Origin: Candidatus Mediterraneibacter excrementavium
GTDB lineage: Bacteria; Bacillota; Clostridia; Lachnospirales; Lachnospiraceae
NCBI GenBank assembly: GCA_019120275.1
Contig: DWVL01000078.1
Location: 17,330 to 81,329 of the forward strand
DNA length: 64,000 bases
Direction: 5' to 3'
Shown in pieces: positions 8,401 to 17,662 of the stretch (its first letter is position 1; every line of letters begins with the position of its first letter). The notes below the pieces were generated by a model. The model saw only the letters and a list, made by a program, of their open reading frames with translations, did not search any database and was not told the DNA's origin. The position numbers were made by a program, and so were the translations under genes.

Positions 8401-8550
8401 ATGGAAAAGGCATATCTGACGATGAAGAACAGCGGTGCATGCGGCATTGCGATCGGCATCATCATCCTGACTGTAGGGATAGCAGCCGGAGTCCTTTCTA
8501 TCATAAGCGGCGCGTCCCTGCTGAAACATAAGCGGGAGATTACATTCTGA
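8401..8550 (+). CDS. Small single-pass membrane protein
   Basis: 49-residue predicted membrane peptide. A short basic head with MKNSGACG is followed by one hydrophobic helix (about residues 16-40, GIAIGIIILTVGIAAGVLSII) and a charged tail LKHKREITF. AAGGAGG eight bases upstream of the ATG gives it a strong translation start, and it ends just before an intrinsic terminator, so it is the last gene of the pyrE transcript. Function unknown. The ribosome binding site, membrane segment and terminator together support a real gene. Confidence 0.65.
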   Translation: MEKAYLTMKNSGACGIAIGIIILTVGIAAGVLSIISGASLLKHKREITF

Positions 8551-8560
8551 GAGACAGTAT

Positions 8561-8593
8561 AAGGGGGAAGGCATACTGGCCGGCCCCCTTTTC
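8561..8593 (+). terminator. Intrinsic terminator after pyrE unit
   Basis: A 7-bp stem AAGGGGG (8561-8567) / CCCCCTT (8584-8590) with a 16-base loop is followed by TT and an AT-rich stretch. It separates the pyrE unit from the VanZ-like gene. Confidence 0.65.
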
Positions 8594-8614
8594 AAAAATA
8601 TATGGGGTTCTGTT

Positions 8615-9157
8615 TTGAGTATTAGGAAAGCAAAAGTTATCAGGGCGCTTGGCAAGGTCCTGTTTATATTATATGTTGGATTTTTGATTTATTTTCTGTT
8701 TGTCGCCGAGTGGTACGGCAGAACGGAAATCTCGGAAGAGTATCGGTATAACCTGGAACTTTTCAAGGAGATCAGGCGGTTTATCACGTACAGGGAACAG
8801 CTTGGCACCTTTGTCGTGGCAGCCAACCTGCTGGGGAATATACTCATTTTCATGCCATACGGTTTTTTTATTTCCATGGCGGGAGAGACAAGGGGATTTA
8901 TCAAGACATTTTTTTACAGTATGTTCTTAAGCCTCGGCGTAGAGACCGTGCAGCTGGTCACGAAGGTGGGCAGTTTTGACGTGGATGATATCCTTCTCAA
9001 TACGATCGGCGGGGTTCTGGGATATCTTGTATTTGTGATATGCAATCGGATAAGGAGAAATATAGCATGTTCGGAGTCGAAAAGAGCGCCGGGGAGCGCA
9101 GCAAAGAGAAGGAAAGGAAGCAAAGGGGGGCGCGGAAATACGGGCAGGCGGACCTGA
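8615..9157 (+). CDS. VanZ-like family membrane protein
   Basis: 180-residue membrane protein with the VanZ-like pattern: a first helix at about residues 12-30, then NLLGNILIFMPYGFFI, a third helix ending in GVETVQL, and the conserved FDVDDILLNTIGGVLGY. The family name comes from teicoplanin-resistance VanZ, but most members have no shown role in resistance. The start is TTG at 8615, the only reasonable initiator before the first helix. After the last helix comes a basic, low-complexity tail of about 30 residues that overlaps the next gene. Confidence 0.8.
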   Translation: MSIRKAKVIRALGKVLFILYVGFLIYFLFVAEWYGRTEISEEYRYNLELFKEIRRFITYREQLGTFVVAANLLGNILIFMPYGFFISMAGETRGFIKTFFYSMFLSLGVETVQLVTKVGSFDVDDILLNTIGGVLGYLVFVICNRIRRNIACSESKRAPGSAAKRRKGSKGGRGNTGRRT

Positions 9158-9438
9158 AGCCGTCACGGAAAGGCACGCTGTCGTGCATCAGCGGCGGAGC
9201 AGGACTTCTGCTTCTTGCAGGCTGCATCCTGGGTGCGTTTGCCGCAAGAGGCAAAGCTCCCGGGATCGTCGGCGGCCTGGCGATCCTGTCCCTGATCCTG
9301 TCTGTCAACGGGGTGCGTCTTGCCATTGCCGGCTTCAGGGAGCGCGACCGGAATTATCTGGTCTGCAAGGTCGGACTTCCGGTCAGCTTTGCATCGATCG
9401 TATTTTTCCTGGCATTATTTATAGGAGGGCTGAGCTGA
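9067..9438 (+). CDS. DUF6142-like small membrane protein
   Basis: 123-residue protein with a basic, hydrophilic head (about 1-40), two or three hydrophobic helices (GGAGLLLLAGCILGAFAA, VGGLAILSLILSV, SFASIVFFLALFIG) and almost no tail. It resembles DUF6142 proteins of Lachnospiraceae. ATG 9067 is preferred because AAGGAG stands nine bases upstream. Its first 91 bases overlap the VanZ-like gene in another frame, and its stop overlaps the start of the aminopeptidase gene (TGATG), so three genes appear translationally coupled. Function unknown. Confidence 0.6.
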   Translation: MFGVEKSAGERSKEKERKQRGARKYGQADLKPSRKGTLSCISGGAGLLLLAGCILGAFAARGKAPGIVGGLAILSLILSVNGVRLAIAGFRERDRNYLVCKVGLPVSFASIVFFLALFIGGLS

Positions 9439-11525
9439 TGAGTATGGAAGAGTATAAAGAACGCCATGTCCTGGCGGTTGACAGACTTCGCAATCTCGTT
9501 GCGGAAGAGACGGTGGGAGAGCGGTATCTGCCTTATTTTCAGGATGTGGCGATTTTTCTTCTGGAACTGGAGAATGTGCGCCGTAAGATCGACAGCGGGG
9601 CATGGGAGCATTACAGCATCGAAGAGATGAGAAGCATCAATGAGATCCTTTACAGTGATATCGATGGTGATCATTATAAAAACAGCTGGGCAAATCCGGC
9701 TTTCGCCGCGGGCAGATTCGGACTGGAGCGAGGGCGGCTGCTGAGCATGCTGTATGCAGAGATGCGTTCGGGACTTCCATATGCGTTTGAAAACCGGATA
9801 GATTATCTGACGATCCTTTACGAGCTGTTTATCGAGGTTTATAACTGTTTTGAAAATGCGTATCGGGAAGGCGTGCAGGATGAAAAGGCAGATCCGGCTC
9901 CGGAGGCAAAGGAGATCCGGGATATCATTTACTGGTATGCCAGCGATTACTGTGACGTGTTCCTTGCGGACCGGATCCTGGAACAGATCGATCCGGAGCG
10001 GTCTTTCGCCGCAGATCTGATCGAGCACGCAGATCTGGATGATGACCGGTATCTCTACCGGTTCGGTGAATACATTACGGAAAATGAACTGGGAACAGCG
10101 CATTATCTGCGCACGCTGCCGGAGGAGATCCTGCAGAAGATGGCGGACGTATATACGGAAGGATACCGGATCGGTTTTGTAAATACCGGAAAAGATCTGT
10201 CGAAGAAGTCCGTGGTAAATATCCGCTACACACTTGGATTTGAAAAAGTTGTCCGGCTTGCCGTGGAAAATTTCCGCAAAATGGGGCTGAAGCCGGTGAT
10301 CTACCGGGCGGCATCAGGCGTGATCACGAAGCGGGAGCATCATAAGATCGGATACACCGGCGCGATCCCGAACTGGCAGTACGAATACGACCACCGGCAG
10401 GACCAGGCGCTCTTTATGGATAAGCGTTATATCGAGCGCAGGCTGGAAGTGCTTCGGACGGTCTATGAACAGCATCGGGAGATGGCGGCGCAGTTTGCAG
10501 GTCCTGCAGTCATGGAGACATTCGGAGAGAAGCCCTTCTCGCCGGAATCGGTCCCGGAGGCTCCGGCATATACCGCAGAGCAGAAAGAACTGGCCGTGCA
10601 GTATGACAGCCGTTCAGGGCAGATCACCAATGAATATATCCGGGGGGATGAGCGGAGCTTTACGATCATTGCCTGGCCGGTGCCGGAGATCGGAGAAAAA
10701 TATGAGGAGATCTTTGGTGAAGTGATCCGGATCAATACGCTGGATGCGAAACTTTATGAGAAGGTGCAGCAGACGCTCATTGACGCGCTGGACCAGGGGG
10801 AATATGTCCATGTGACCGGGAAAGGGACAAACCGGACAGATCTTACGGTCAGGCTTTTCCGGCTGAATGAACCGTCGAAAGAGACGATCTTTGAAAACTG
10901 CGTGGCGGACGTCAATATCCCGGTGGGCGAGGTATTTACTTCACCGGTGCTGGAAGGCACGACGGGCGTGCTCCACGTGAGCCGGGTATTTCTTGAGGGA
11001 CTGGAGTACCGGGATCTGGAGCTGCGTTTTGCAGACGGGATGATCACGGATTACGGCTGCGGCAATTTCGATGACCCGGAAGAGGGGAAGAAGTACGTGG
11101 CGGACAATGTATTGAAAGGCCACAGATCCCTGCCGCTCGGCGAGTTCGCCATCGGCACGAACACGACGGCGTACGTGGCGGGGAGACGGTACGGCATGGA
11201 AGACAAGATGCCCATCCTGATCGCGGAAAAGACCGGGCCCCATTTCGCGGTGGGAGATACCTGCTATTCCTGGAGCGAGGATATCCGGGTATACAATCCC
11301 AATGGAAAAGAGATCGTGGCGAAGGATAATTCGGTTTCCCTGAACCGGAAGACAGACCTGTCAAAGGCGTATCTGAACTGCCATACAGATATAACCATAC
11401 CTTATGATGAATTAGAAGAAATAAGTGTAGTGACAAAAGAAGGGAAACACATTATACTTATTAAAGACGGAAGGTTTATACTGCCGGGAACGGAGGTTTT
11501 AAACGAACCGCTGGAAGATATGTGA
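9438..11525 (+). CDS. M29-type (thermophilic metalloprotease family) aminopeptidase with long N-terminal domain
   Basis: 695-residue protein whose C-terminal 400 residues match family M29 aminopeptidases: EFAIGTNTTAY, EKTGPHFAVGDTCY and the metal-site NCHTDITIPYDEL. M29 enzymes are cytosolic dinuclear-metal aminopeptidases. About 280 additional residues precede the M29 part; they are mostly helical and acidic and unassigned. The start at 9438 is supported by AGGAGGG eight bases upstream and overlaps the stop of the preceding gene by one base. It stands just before purE; a functional link to purine synthesis is not evident. Confidence 0.8.
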   Translation: MSMEEYKERHVLAVDRLRNLVAEETVGERYLPYFQDVAIFLLELENVRRKIDSGAWEHYSIEEMRSINEILYSDIDGDHYKNSWANPAFAAGRFGLERGRLLSMLYAEMRSGLPYAFENRIDYLTILYELFIEVYNCFENAYREGVQDEKADPAPEAKEIRDIIYWYASDYCDVFLADRILEQIDPERSFAADLIEHADLDDDRYLYRFGEYITENELGTAHYLRTLPEEILQKMADVYTEGYRIGFVNTGKDLSKKSVVNIRYTLGFEKVVRLAVENFRKMGLKPVIYRAASGVITKREHHKIGYTGAIPNWQYEYDHRQDQALFMDKRYIERRLEVLRTVYEQHREMAAQFAGPAVMETFGEKPFSPESVPEAPAYTAEQKELAVQYDSRSGQITNEYIRGDERSFTIIAWPVPEIGEKYEEIFGEVIRINTLDAKLYEKVQQTLIDALDQGEYVHVTGKGTNRTDLTVRLFRLNEPSKETIFENCVADVNIPVGEVFTSPVLEGTTGVLHVSRVFLEGLEYRDLELRFADGMITDYGCGNFDDPEEGKKYVADNVLKGHRSLPLGEFAIGTNTTAYVAGRRYGMEDKMPILIAEKTGPHFAVGDTCYSWSEDIRVYNPNGKEIVAKDNSVSLNRKTDLSKAYLNCHTDITIPYDELEEISVVTKEGKHIILIKDGRFILPGTEVLNEPLEDM

Positions 11526-11563
11526 CAGACAGATCGACAGACCATTTATAAGGAGGAATTATG

Positions 11564-12076
11564 ATGCCAAAAGTAGCAATCGTTATGGGCAGCGACTCGG
11601 ACCTGAAGGTGATGAGCAAGGCTGCATCAATGCTTGAGAAGCTGGGGATCGACTATGAAATGACGATCATTTCCGCGCATCGTATGCCGGATACATTTTT
11701 TGAATGGGCCAAAGGAGCAGAGGACAGAGGCGTGAAAGTTATCATCGCAGGAGCGGGCATGGCGGCCCATCTTCCGGGAATGTGCGCAGCGCTCTTCCCG
11801 ATGCCGGTGATCGGCGTGCCGATGTCCGGAAAGAACCTGGACGGAATGGATGCACTTTATTCGATCGTACAGATGCCGCCGGGAATCCCGGTAGCTACAG
11901 TGGCCATCGACGGCGGTATGAATGCAGCGATCCTGGCAGCAAAGATCCTTGCTGTATCAGATCCGGAGCTTCTCGGGAAGCTGAAAGATTATTCCGCGGA
12001 GATGAAGGCCGGCGTTCAGGCGAAAGCCGACAAACTGCATGAGATCGGATATGAAGCGTATATTAACCAGAAATAA
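11564..12076 (+). CDS. purE: 5-(carboxyamino)imidazole ribonucleotide mutase PurE
   Basis: 170-residue class I PurE, which rearranges N5-CAIR to CAIR in purine synthesis. The signature VAIVMGSDSDLKVM is at the N-terminus, and SAHRMPD and GAGMAAHLPGM follow. ATG 11564 is favoured over 11561 because AGGAGG is then seven bases away. It opens the purE-purM-purN-purD run. PurK and the other pathway genes are not in the window, and no purine riboswitch fits in the 35 bases upstream, so expression may come from the aminopeptidase transcript. Confidence 0.95.
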   Translation: MPKVAIVMGSDSDLKVMSKAASMLEKLGIDYEMTIISAHRMPDTFFEWAKGAEDRGVKVIIAGAGMAAHLPGMCAALFPMPVIGVPMSGKNLDGMDALYSIVQMPPGIPVATVAIDGGMNAAILAAKILAVSDPELLGKLKDYSAEMKAGVQAKADKLHEIGYEAYINQK

Positions 12077-12094
12077 TAAACAGGAGATCACAGA

Positions 12095-13120
12095 ATGGAT
12101 TATAAGAAAGCAGGCGTCGATATCGAGGCCGGATACAGATCAGTAGAGTTGATGAAAGAGCATGTGAAGAAGACCATGCGTCCGGAGGTCCTTGGCGGGC
12201 TGGGCGGATTCTCAGGCGCTTTTTCACTTGCCGGGATAAAAGAGATGGAAGATCCCGTACTTCTGTCCGGCACGGACGGATGCGGCACGAAGGTGAAGAT
12301 CGCCATGCTCATGGACAAACATGACACGATCGGCATCGACGCGGTTGCAATGTGTGTAAATGATATCGCATGCGCGGGCGGAGAGCCGCTGTTCTTCCTT
12401 GATTATATTGCATGCGGCAAAAATGAGCCGGAGAAGATCGCGGACATCGTGAAAGGCGTGGCCGAGGGATGCCTTCAGTCCGGCGCGGCGCTGATCGGCG
12501 GCGAGACGGCGGAGCATCCGGGCATGATGGAGCCGGACGAGTACGATCTGGCAGGCTTCGCAGTGGGCGTCTGCGACCGCAAAGAGATGATCACGGGTGA
12601 GAACCTGAAAGCCGGGGACGTTCTGATCGGTATGGCGTCTTCAGGCATCCACAGCAACGGATACTCCCTCGTGCGGAAAGTGTTCCGCATGGAGCGGGAG
12701 GCGCTGGATACGTATTATGACTGCCTCGGCTGTACGCTGGGCGAGGCGCTGCTCGTGCCGACGCGCATTTATGTGAAAGCGTTAAAGAGCATCAAGGACG
12801 CCGGTGTGACGGTGAAAGCCTGCAGCCATATTACAGGCGGCGGATTCTATGAGAACGTGCCGCGTATGTTAAAAGAGGGAACGAAGGCTGTTATTAAGAA
12901 AGACAGCTACCCGATCCCGCCGATCTTTGAAATGCTTGCGAAGGACGGTGATATCGCGGAGCAGATGATGTACAATACCTTTAACATGGGACTCGGCATG
13001 ATCGTGGCCGTGGATGAGGCGGATGCAGACCGCGCCATGGAAGCGATCCGTGCTGCCGGAGATGCGCCGTACATCGTAGGGCACATCGAGGCGGGAGACA
13101 AAGGAGTAGAATTATGTTAA
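12095..13120 (+). CDS. purM: Phosphoribosylformylglycinamidine cyclo-ligase PurM
   Basis: 341-residue AIR synthetase. It begins YKKAGVDIEAG, contains SGTDGCGTKVKIA and the GGETAEHPGMM motif, and ends with the HIEAG strand, all typical of PurM. It uses ATP to close the imidazole ring of FGAM. The gene lies 18 bases after purE and overlaps purN by seven bases. Confidence 0.96.
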   Translation: MDYKKAGVDIEAGYRSVELMKEHVKKTMRPEVLGGLGGFSGAFSLAGIKEMEDPVLLSGTDGCGTKVKIAMLMDKHDTIGIDAVAMCVNDIACAGGEPLFFLDYIACGKNEPEKIADIVKGVAEGCLQSGAALIGGETAEHPGMMEPDEYDLAGFAVGVCDRKEMITGENLKAGDVLIGMASSGIHSNGYSLVRKVFRMEREALDTYYDCLGCTLGEALLVPTRIYVKALKSIKDAGVTVKACSHITGGGFYENVPRMLKEGTKAVIKKDSYPIPPIFEMLAKDGDIAEQMMYNTFNMGLGMIVAVDEADADRAMEAIRAAGDAPYIVGHIEAGDKGVELC

Positions 13121-13773
13121 ACAATACATGCGCAGCGGGAACTAAACCGCTGCGTGTACTTGTCATGGTGTCCGGCGGCGGAACGAATCTGCAGGCCATC
13201 ATCGACCGGGTAAAAGACGGAACGATCACAAACACGGAGATCGTGGGCGTGATCAGCAACAATAAAAATGCCTATGCACTGACGAGGGCCGAAGAAAACG
13301 AGATCCCGTCTCTGTGCATATCTCCGAAGGATTTTGAGACAAGGGGAATCTTCAACGGGAAACTCCTGGAGGCGGTGGAGAGCTTTGAGCCGGATCTGGT
13401 CGTGCTGGCCGGATTCCTGGTGGTGATCCCGCCGGAAATGATCCGGAAATACGAGAACCGCATGATCAACATCCATCCATCGCTGATCCCGTCTTTCTGT
13501 GGAAAAGGCTATTACGGGCTGAAAGTGCATGAAGCCGCTCTGGAGCGCGGGGTCAAAGTGGTCGGCGCGACCGTGCATTTCGTGGATGAAGGTACGGATA
13601 CCGGCCCAATCATCCTGCAGAAAGCGGTGGAGGTACAGCAGGGGGATACCCCGGAAGTCCTGCAGCGCCGGGTGATGGAACAGGCGGAGTGGAAGATCCT
13701 TCCCCGTGCGATCGACCTGATCGCCAACGGGAAAGTCAGGGTGGAAGACCACAGAACCGTGATTGAACAGTGA
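13114..13773 (+). CDS. purN: Phosphoribosylglycinamide formyltransferase PurN
   Basis: 219-residue 10-formyl-THF-dependent GAR transformylase. The N-terminus carries VMVSGGGTNLQAI. The catalytic region reads NIHPSLIPSFCGKGYYG with the conserved Asn and His, and HFVDEGTDTGPII supplies the conserved Asp. The first ten residues are an extra leader before the usual start of the fold. It overlaps the end of purM by seven bases, consistent with coupled translation. Confidence 0.95.
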   Translation: MLNNTCAAGTKPLRVLVMVSGGGTNLQAIIDRVKDGTITNTEIVGVISNNKNAYALTRAEENEIPSLCISPKDFETRGIFNGKLLEAVESFEPDLVVLAGFLVVIPPEMIRKYENRMINIHPSLIPSFCGKGYYGLKVHEAALERGVKVVGATVHFVDEGTDTGPIILQKAVEVQQGDTPEVLQRRVMEQAEWKILPRAIDLIANGKVRVEDHRTVIEQ

Positions 13774-13789
13774 CAGAGGAGGATAAGAA

Positions 13790-15061
13790 ATGAAAGTACT
13801 GATCGTAGGAAGCGGCGGAAGAGAGCATGCCATCGCAGCAAGCGTGGCAAAGAGCCCGAAAGCGGATAAGATCTGGTGTGCGCCGGGCAATGCCGGGATC
13901 GCAGAGTATGCAGAGTGCGTGGACATCGGCGCTATGGAGTTTGATAAACTGGCGGCATTTGCAAAGGAAAACGGAGTGGATCTGTGCATCGTCGGCATGG
14001 ATGACCCGCTGGTGGGCGGCCTGGTGGACGTTATGGAAGAGGCCGGCATCCGCACCTTCGGACCGAAGAAAAACGCGGCGATCCTGGAAGGGTCAAAGGC
14101 ATTTTCCAAGGATCTGATGAAGAAATACAACATCCCGACGGCTGCCTATGAGAACTTTACAGATCCGGATGCAGCGATCGCCTATCTGGAGACGGCAAAG
14201 TTCCCGATCGTCCTTAAAGCAGACGGCCTCGCACTCGGAAAAGGGGTGCTGATCTGCCAGAACTTTGAAGAGGCAAAAGAAGGCGTGAAGACGATCATGC
14301 TGGATAAGAAGTTCGGCACAGCCGGAAACGAGATGGTCATTGAAGAATTCATGACCGGGCGCGAAGTGTCCGTGCTTTCATTCGTAGACGGTAAGACCAT
14401 TAAGACCATGACCAGCGCGCAGGACCACAAACGGGCCGGCGACGGCGACACAGGCCTGAATACCGGCGGTATGGGAACATTTTCCCCAAGCCCGTTCTAC
14501 ACGAAAGAAGTGGAAGAATTCTGTGAGAAATATATTTACCAGCCTACGGTTGACGCGATGGCTGCAGAGGGGCGTCCGTTCAGGGGCGTGATCTTCTTCG
14601 GACTGATGCTGACGGCGGACGGCCCGAAAGTGCTGGAATACAATGCCCGCTTCGGGGATCCGGAGGCGCAGGTGGTGCTGCCGCGCATGAAAAATGACAT
14701 CATCGATGTGGTTGAGGCGTGCATCGACGGAACGCTGGACCAGATTGACCTTCAGTTCGAGGATAACGCGGCAGTGTGCGTCGTCCTCGCATCGGACGGC
14801 TATCCGGTAAAATACGACAAAGGCTTCCCGATCGCCGGTCTGGACGAGTTTAAAAAGCATGAGGGGTATTACTGCTTCCATGCCGGAACAAAGTTCGACA
14901 ACGGGCAGATCGTGACAAACGGCGGCCGCGTGCTTGGCGTCACCGCAAAGGGAAAAGACCTGAAGGAAGCCAGAAAGAACGCCTATGCCGCGACAGAGTG
15001 GGTGCAGTTTGAGAACAAGTACATGCGCCATGATATCGGAAAGGCAATCGACGAGGCGTAA
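13790..15061 (+). CDS. purD: Phosphoribosylamine-glycine ligase PurD
   Basis: 423-residue ATP-grasp enzyme making GAR from phosphoribosylamine, glycine and ATP. It starts MKVLIVGSGGREHAI, has LKADGLALGKGV in the ATP-grasp region and LEYNARFGDPEAQ in the metal site. It is the last gene of the purE-M-N-D run and is followed by a strong terminator. Confidence 0.97.
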   Translation: MKVLIVGSGGREHAIAASVAKSPKADKIWCAPGNAGIAEYAECVDIGAMEFDKLAAFAKENGVDLCIVGMDDPLVGGLVDVMEEAGIRTFGPKKNAAILEGSKAFSKDLMKKYNIPTAAYENFTDPDAAIAYLETAKFPIVLKADGLALGKGVLICQNFEEAKEGVKTIMLDKKFGTAGNEMVIEEFMTGREVSVLSFVDGKTIKTMTSAQDHKRAGDGDTGLNTGGMGTFSPSPFYTKEVEEFCEKYIYQPTVDAMAAEGRPFRGVIFFGLMLTADGPKVLEYNARFGDPEAQVVLPRMKNDIIDVVEACIDGTLDQIDLQFEDNAAVCVVLASDGYPVKYDKGFPIAGLDEFKKHEGYYCFHAGTKFDNGQIVTNGGRVLGVTAKGKDLKEARKNAYAATEWVQFENKYMRHDIGKAIDEA

Positions 15062-15113
15062 CCTGCTGCGGCAAGAGGTATTTCAGAGTTAGTACGATAA
15101 TTGAGAGAATAAG

Positions 15114-15157
15114 CGGAGCACGGATATCAGACAGGTATCCGTGCTCCGTTAGTTTTT
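15114..15157 (+). terminator. Intrinsic terminator after purD
   Basis: A perfect 13-bp stem (CGGAGCACGGATA 15114-15126 with TATCCGTGCTCCG 15136-15148) is followed by TTAGTTTTT. It closes the pur cluster and marks the boundary with the glycan locus. Confidence 0.9.
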
Positions 15158-15208
15158 CCGGTGATTTACCGGTTGCGTCCGTAAATGCGACAGTACACGT
15201 CTTCGGTC

Positions 15209-15236
15209 TTGTTATTTCGCTGAAAATATATACAAT
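15209..15236 (+). promoter_or_regulatory. Probable promoter of the first GH2 gene
   Basis: TTGTTA (15209-15214) and TACAAT (15231-15236) are 16 bases apart, about 50 bases upstream of the GH2 start codon and downstream of the purD terminator. Confidence 0.5.
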
Positions 15237-15286
15237 ATGTCTATATGATTTGTGCAGAAAAGCGGAAGAGATAAAGGAGGATGGGG

Positions 15287-17662
15287 ATGGAAAGGAAATC
15301 TCTGAATAAAGACTGGCTCTGTTATGAGACCGGAAAGCGGGAAGAGGCATTTGCCATTGATGTACCACATGATGCGATGCTGCTGGATCCGAAGAGTGAG
15401 AACAGTCCGGGCGGTGTGAATAACGGATGGATCGATGCCCGGGATTACAGCTATGAGAAGACGCTGGACGTGCCGGAAGACTGGAAAGGCGGAAAGCTTC
15501 TGCTGGAGTTTGAGGGCGTTTACCGCAAGGCCACGGTATCGGTCAACGGAGAGAAGGCGGCATATCATGATTACGGGTATACCGGGTTTTATGCCGATAT
15601 AACAGACCTTGTTTCATACGGCGGCGGGAATCAGATCCGGGTGGATGTGGTCAACCACGACCAGCCGAACTGCCGGTGGTATTCGGGAACCGGGATCTAC
15701 AGACCGGTCTGGCTGTGGGTCCTGCCGGAGAAACACGTCCTGCCGGACGGAATCCGGGTTACGACTCTGGACTGGGAGTCCCGTAAAGTGCAGGTTGAAG
15801 TGCAGACAAGTGCGGACGGAGAAGTCCTTGCAGAGATCCTTGGTCGGGATCAGGTGATCGCTTCGCAGAGCGGAACCTGTGAAAAAGGGCGCTGTAGATG
15901 GGAATTCTCTCTCCCGGAGGCGGAACTGTGGTCTCCGGAAAATCCGAAGCTCTATACCTGCCGGGTTACATTCGGGGAAGATGTGCAGGAAGTCCGCTTC
16001 GGGATCCGCACGGTAGCGTGCACGCCGGAAGAGGGATTCTGCATCAACGGGAAGCGCGTCATCCTGCGGGGCGCCTGCATCCATCACGACAACGGCCTGC
16101 TGGGGGCCTGCGCCTATGATTTCGCGGAGCGGAGAAAGATCCGGATCCTCCGGGAAAACGGGTACAACGCGATCCGGAGCGCCCACAATCCCTGTTCAAA
16201 GGCGATGCTGGATTACTGTGATGAGACCGGTATGCTTGTGATGGACGAATACACGGACGGCTGGTATATCCACAAGACGAAATATGACTATGCGGATGTG
16301 ATCGAGCAGAATTACAAGCAGGATCTGGCGGATCTGGTGGCGAAGGACTACAACCATCCGTCAGTCGTGCTGTATTCTACGGGAAATGAAGTGTCCGAGA
16401 CGGCTCAGCCAAAGGGCATCCGCCTGTGTGCGAACATGACGGAGCGGCTGCATGAGTTGGACGGGACCCGGCCGGTCACATGCGGCGTAAATATTTTCTT
16501 TAATTTCTTAAGCTCCATGGGCTTTGGCGTGTACAGCGACAAGAAAGCAGAACAGGCTGTCAAAGAAGTGAAAAAGAAAAAGGCCGTGGGCAGTGAATTC
16601 TTCAATAAGCTGGCCGGGCTTATGGGCGCAGACTTCATGAAATTCGGCGCGACCCTCTATCCCTGCGATGTGAAGACCAGGGACGCCTTTGCAAAGATGG
16701 ACGTGGCCGGATACAATTACGGCATCAACCGGTATCTCCGGGATCTGAAGAAATATCCGGACCGCATCATCCTCGGCAGCGAGACATTCTGCTCGGATGC
16801 GTATCATTTCTGGCGGCTGGCCAATAAACACAAACGGATCATCGGTGATTTCGTGTGGGCCGGCATGGATTACCTCGGGGAAGTAGGGATCGGCTCCTGG
16901 GAGTATAAGGATTACGCCTCCCGCTTCGACTGCGGGAAAGGCTGGGTGAGCGCGGGATCCGGACGGATCGACCTGACAGGGAAGCCACTGGCTGAGATGG
17001 CGTTCACGCGGGTGGCTTTCGGGCTTCAGAAGATCGGCATGGGCGTCGTGCCTGTTGACCATACGGACAGTCCCCATTCCCCGTCTGCATGGAAGATGAG
17101 CAACGCGCTGGAGAGCTGGTCGTGGAACGGCTGCGAAGGCAAGGCGGCGAAAGTCGAAGTGTATGCGAGGGCGCACCATGTTTCCCTGTATGTGAACGGG
17201 AAGTGTGTGGGCACAAATGAGATGAAGAAGAACTGCATCACCACATTCCGGACCACATACGAGCCGGGAGAACTGAAAGCGGTTTCTTTTAATGCGGAGG
17301 ATAAGAAGATCGCCGAATGCATGCTGCATACGGCCGGTGACGAGACGGTGCTTACACTGGAGCCGGAACAGACATCTGTAAAAGAGAATGATCTGCTCTA
17401 TGTAAGAATGAAGTACACCGATAACGAGGGAACAGTCAAACCGCTTGCCCGCGGCGAGATCCGGGTAAAGGTGCAGGGAGGCAGGATCCTGGGCATCGGA
17501 AGCGCCTGCCCGTTCTGTGAGAAGAGCTACATCGGGGATACGGCGGACACCTATTACGGAGAAGCGCTCGTGATCATTCAGCCGGAAAAAGGACGGAAGA
17601 TCGTGGTCGAGGCAGAGAGCCCGTATGGAAATGCAAAAGCAGAAGTGAAGAAGGTGAAATAA
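15287..17662 (+). CDS. GH2 family glycoside hydrolase (beta-galactosidase-like)
   Basis: 791-residue GH2 enzyme without signal peptide, so probably cytosolic. A sugar-binding jelly roll (about 1-160, with RWYSGTGIYRPVWL) is followed by an immunoglobulin-like domain, then the TIM barrel from RGACIHHDNGLLGA. The general acid is in STGNEVSE (Glu368) and the nucleophile in LGSETF (Glu499). Beta-strand domains with LYVNGK and a final GIGSACPF follow. Beta-galactosidase is the likeliest activity, but GH2 includes other specificities. ATG 15287 sits six bases after AAAGGAGG. It is followed directly by a membrane esterase gene and has a paralogue at 29722-32124. Confidence 0.85.
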   Translation: MERKSLNKDWLCYETGKREEAFAIDVPHDAMLLDPKSENSPGGVNNGWIDARDYSYEKTLDVPEDWKGGKLLLEFEGVYRKATVSVNGEKAAYHDYGYTGFYADITDLVSYGGGNQIRVDVVNHDQPNCRWYSGTGIYRPVWLWVLPEKHVLPDGIRVTTLDWESRKVQVEVQTSADGEVLAEILGRDQVIASQSGTCEKGRCRWEFSLPEAELWSPENPKLYTCRVTFGEDVQEVRFGIRTVACTPEEGFCINGKRVILRGACIHHDNGLLGACAYDFAERRKIRILRENGYNAIRSAHNPCSKAMLDYCDETGMLVMDEYTDGWYIHKTKYDYADVIEQNYKQDLADLVAKDYNHPSVVLYSTGNEVSETAQPKGIRLCANMTERLHELDGTRPVTCGVNIFFNFLSSMGFGVYSDKKAEQAVKEVKKKKAVGSEFFNKLAGLMGADFMKFGATLYPCDVKTRDAFAKMDVAGYNYGINRYLRDLKKYPDRIILGSETFCSDAYHFWRLANKHKRIIGDFVWAGMDYLGEVGIGSWEYKDYASRFDCGKGWVSAGSGRIDLTGKPLAEMAFTRVAFGLQKIGMGVVPVDHTDSPHSPSAWKMSNALESWSWNGCEGKAAKVEVYARAHHVSLYVNGKCVGTNEMKKNCITTFRTTYEPGELKAVSFNAEDKKIAECMLHTAGDETVLTLEPEQTSVKENDLLYVRMKYTDNEGTVKPLARGEIRVKVQGGRILGIGSACPFCEKSYIGDTADTYYGEALVIIQPEKGRKIVVEAESPYGNAKAEVKKVK

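Noticed and set aside
11526..11563. Purine riboswitch before purE
   Set aside because: The gap is only about 38 bases and has no aptamer-like pairing.
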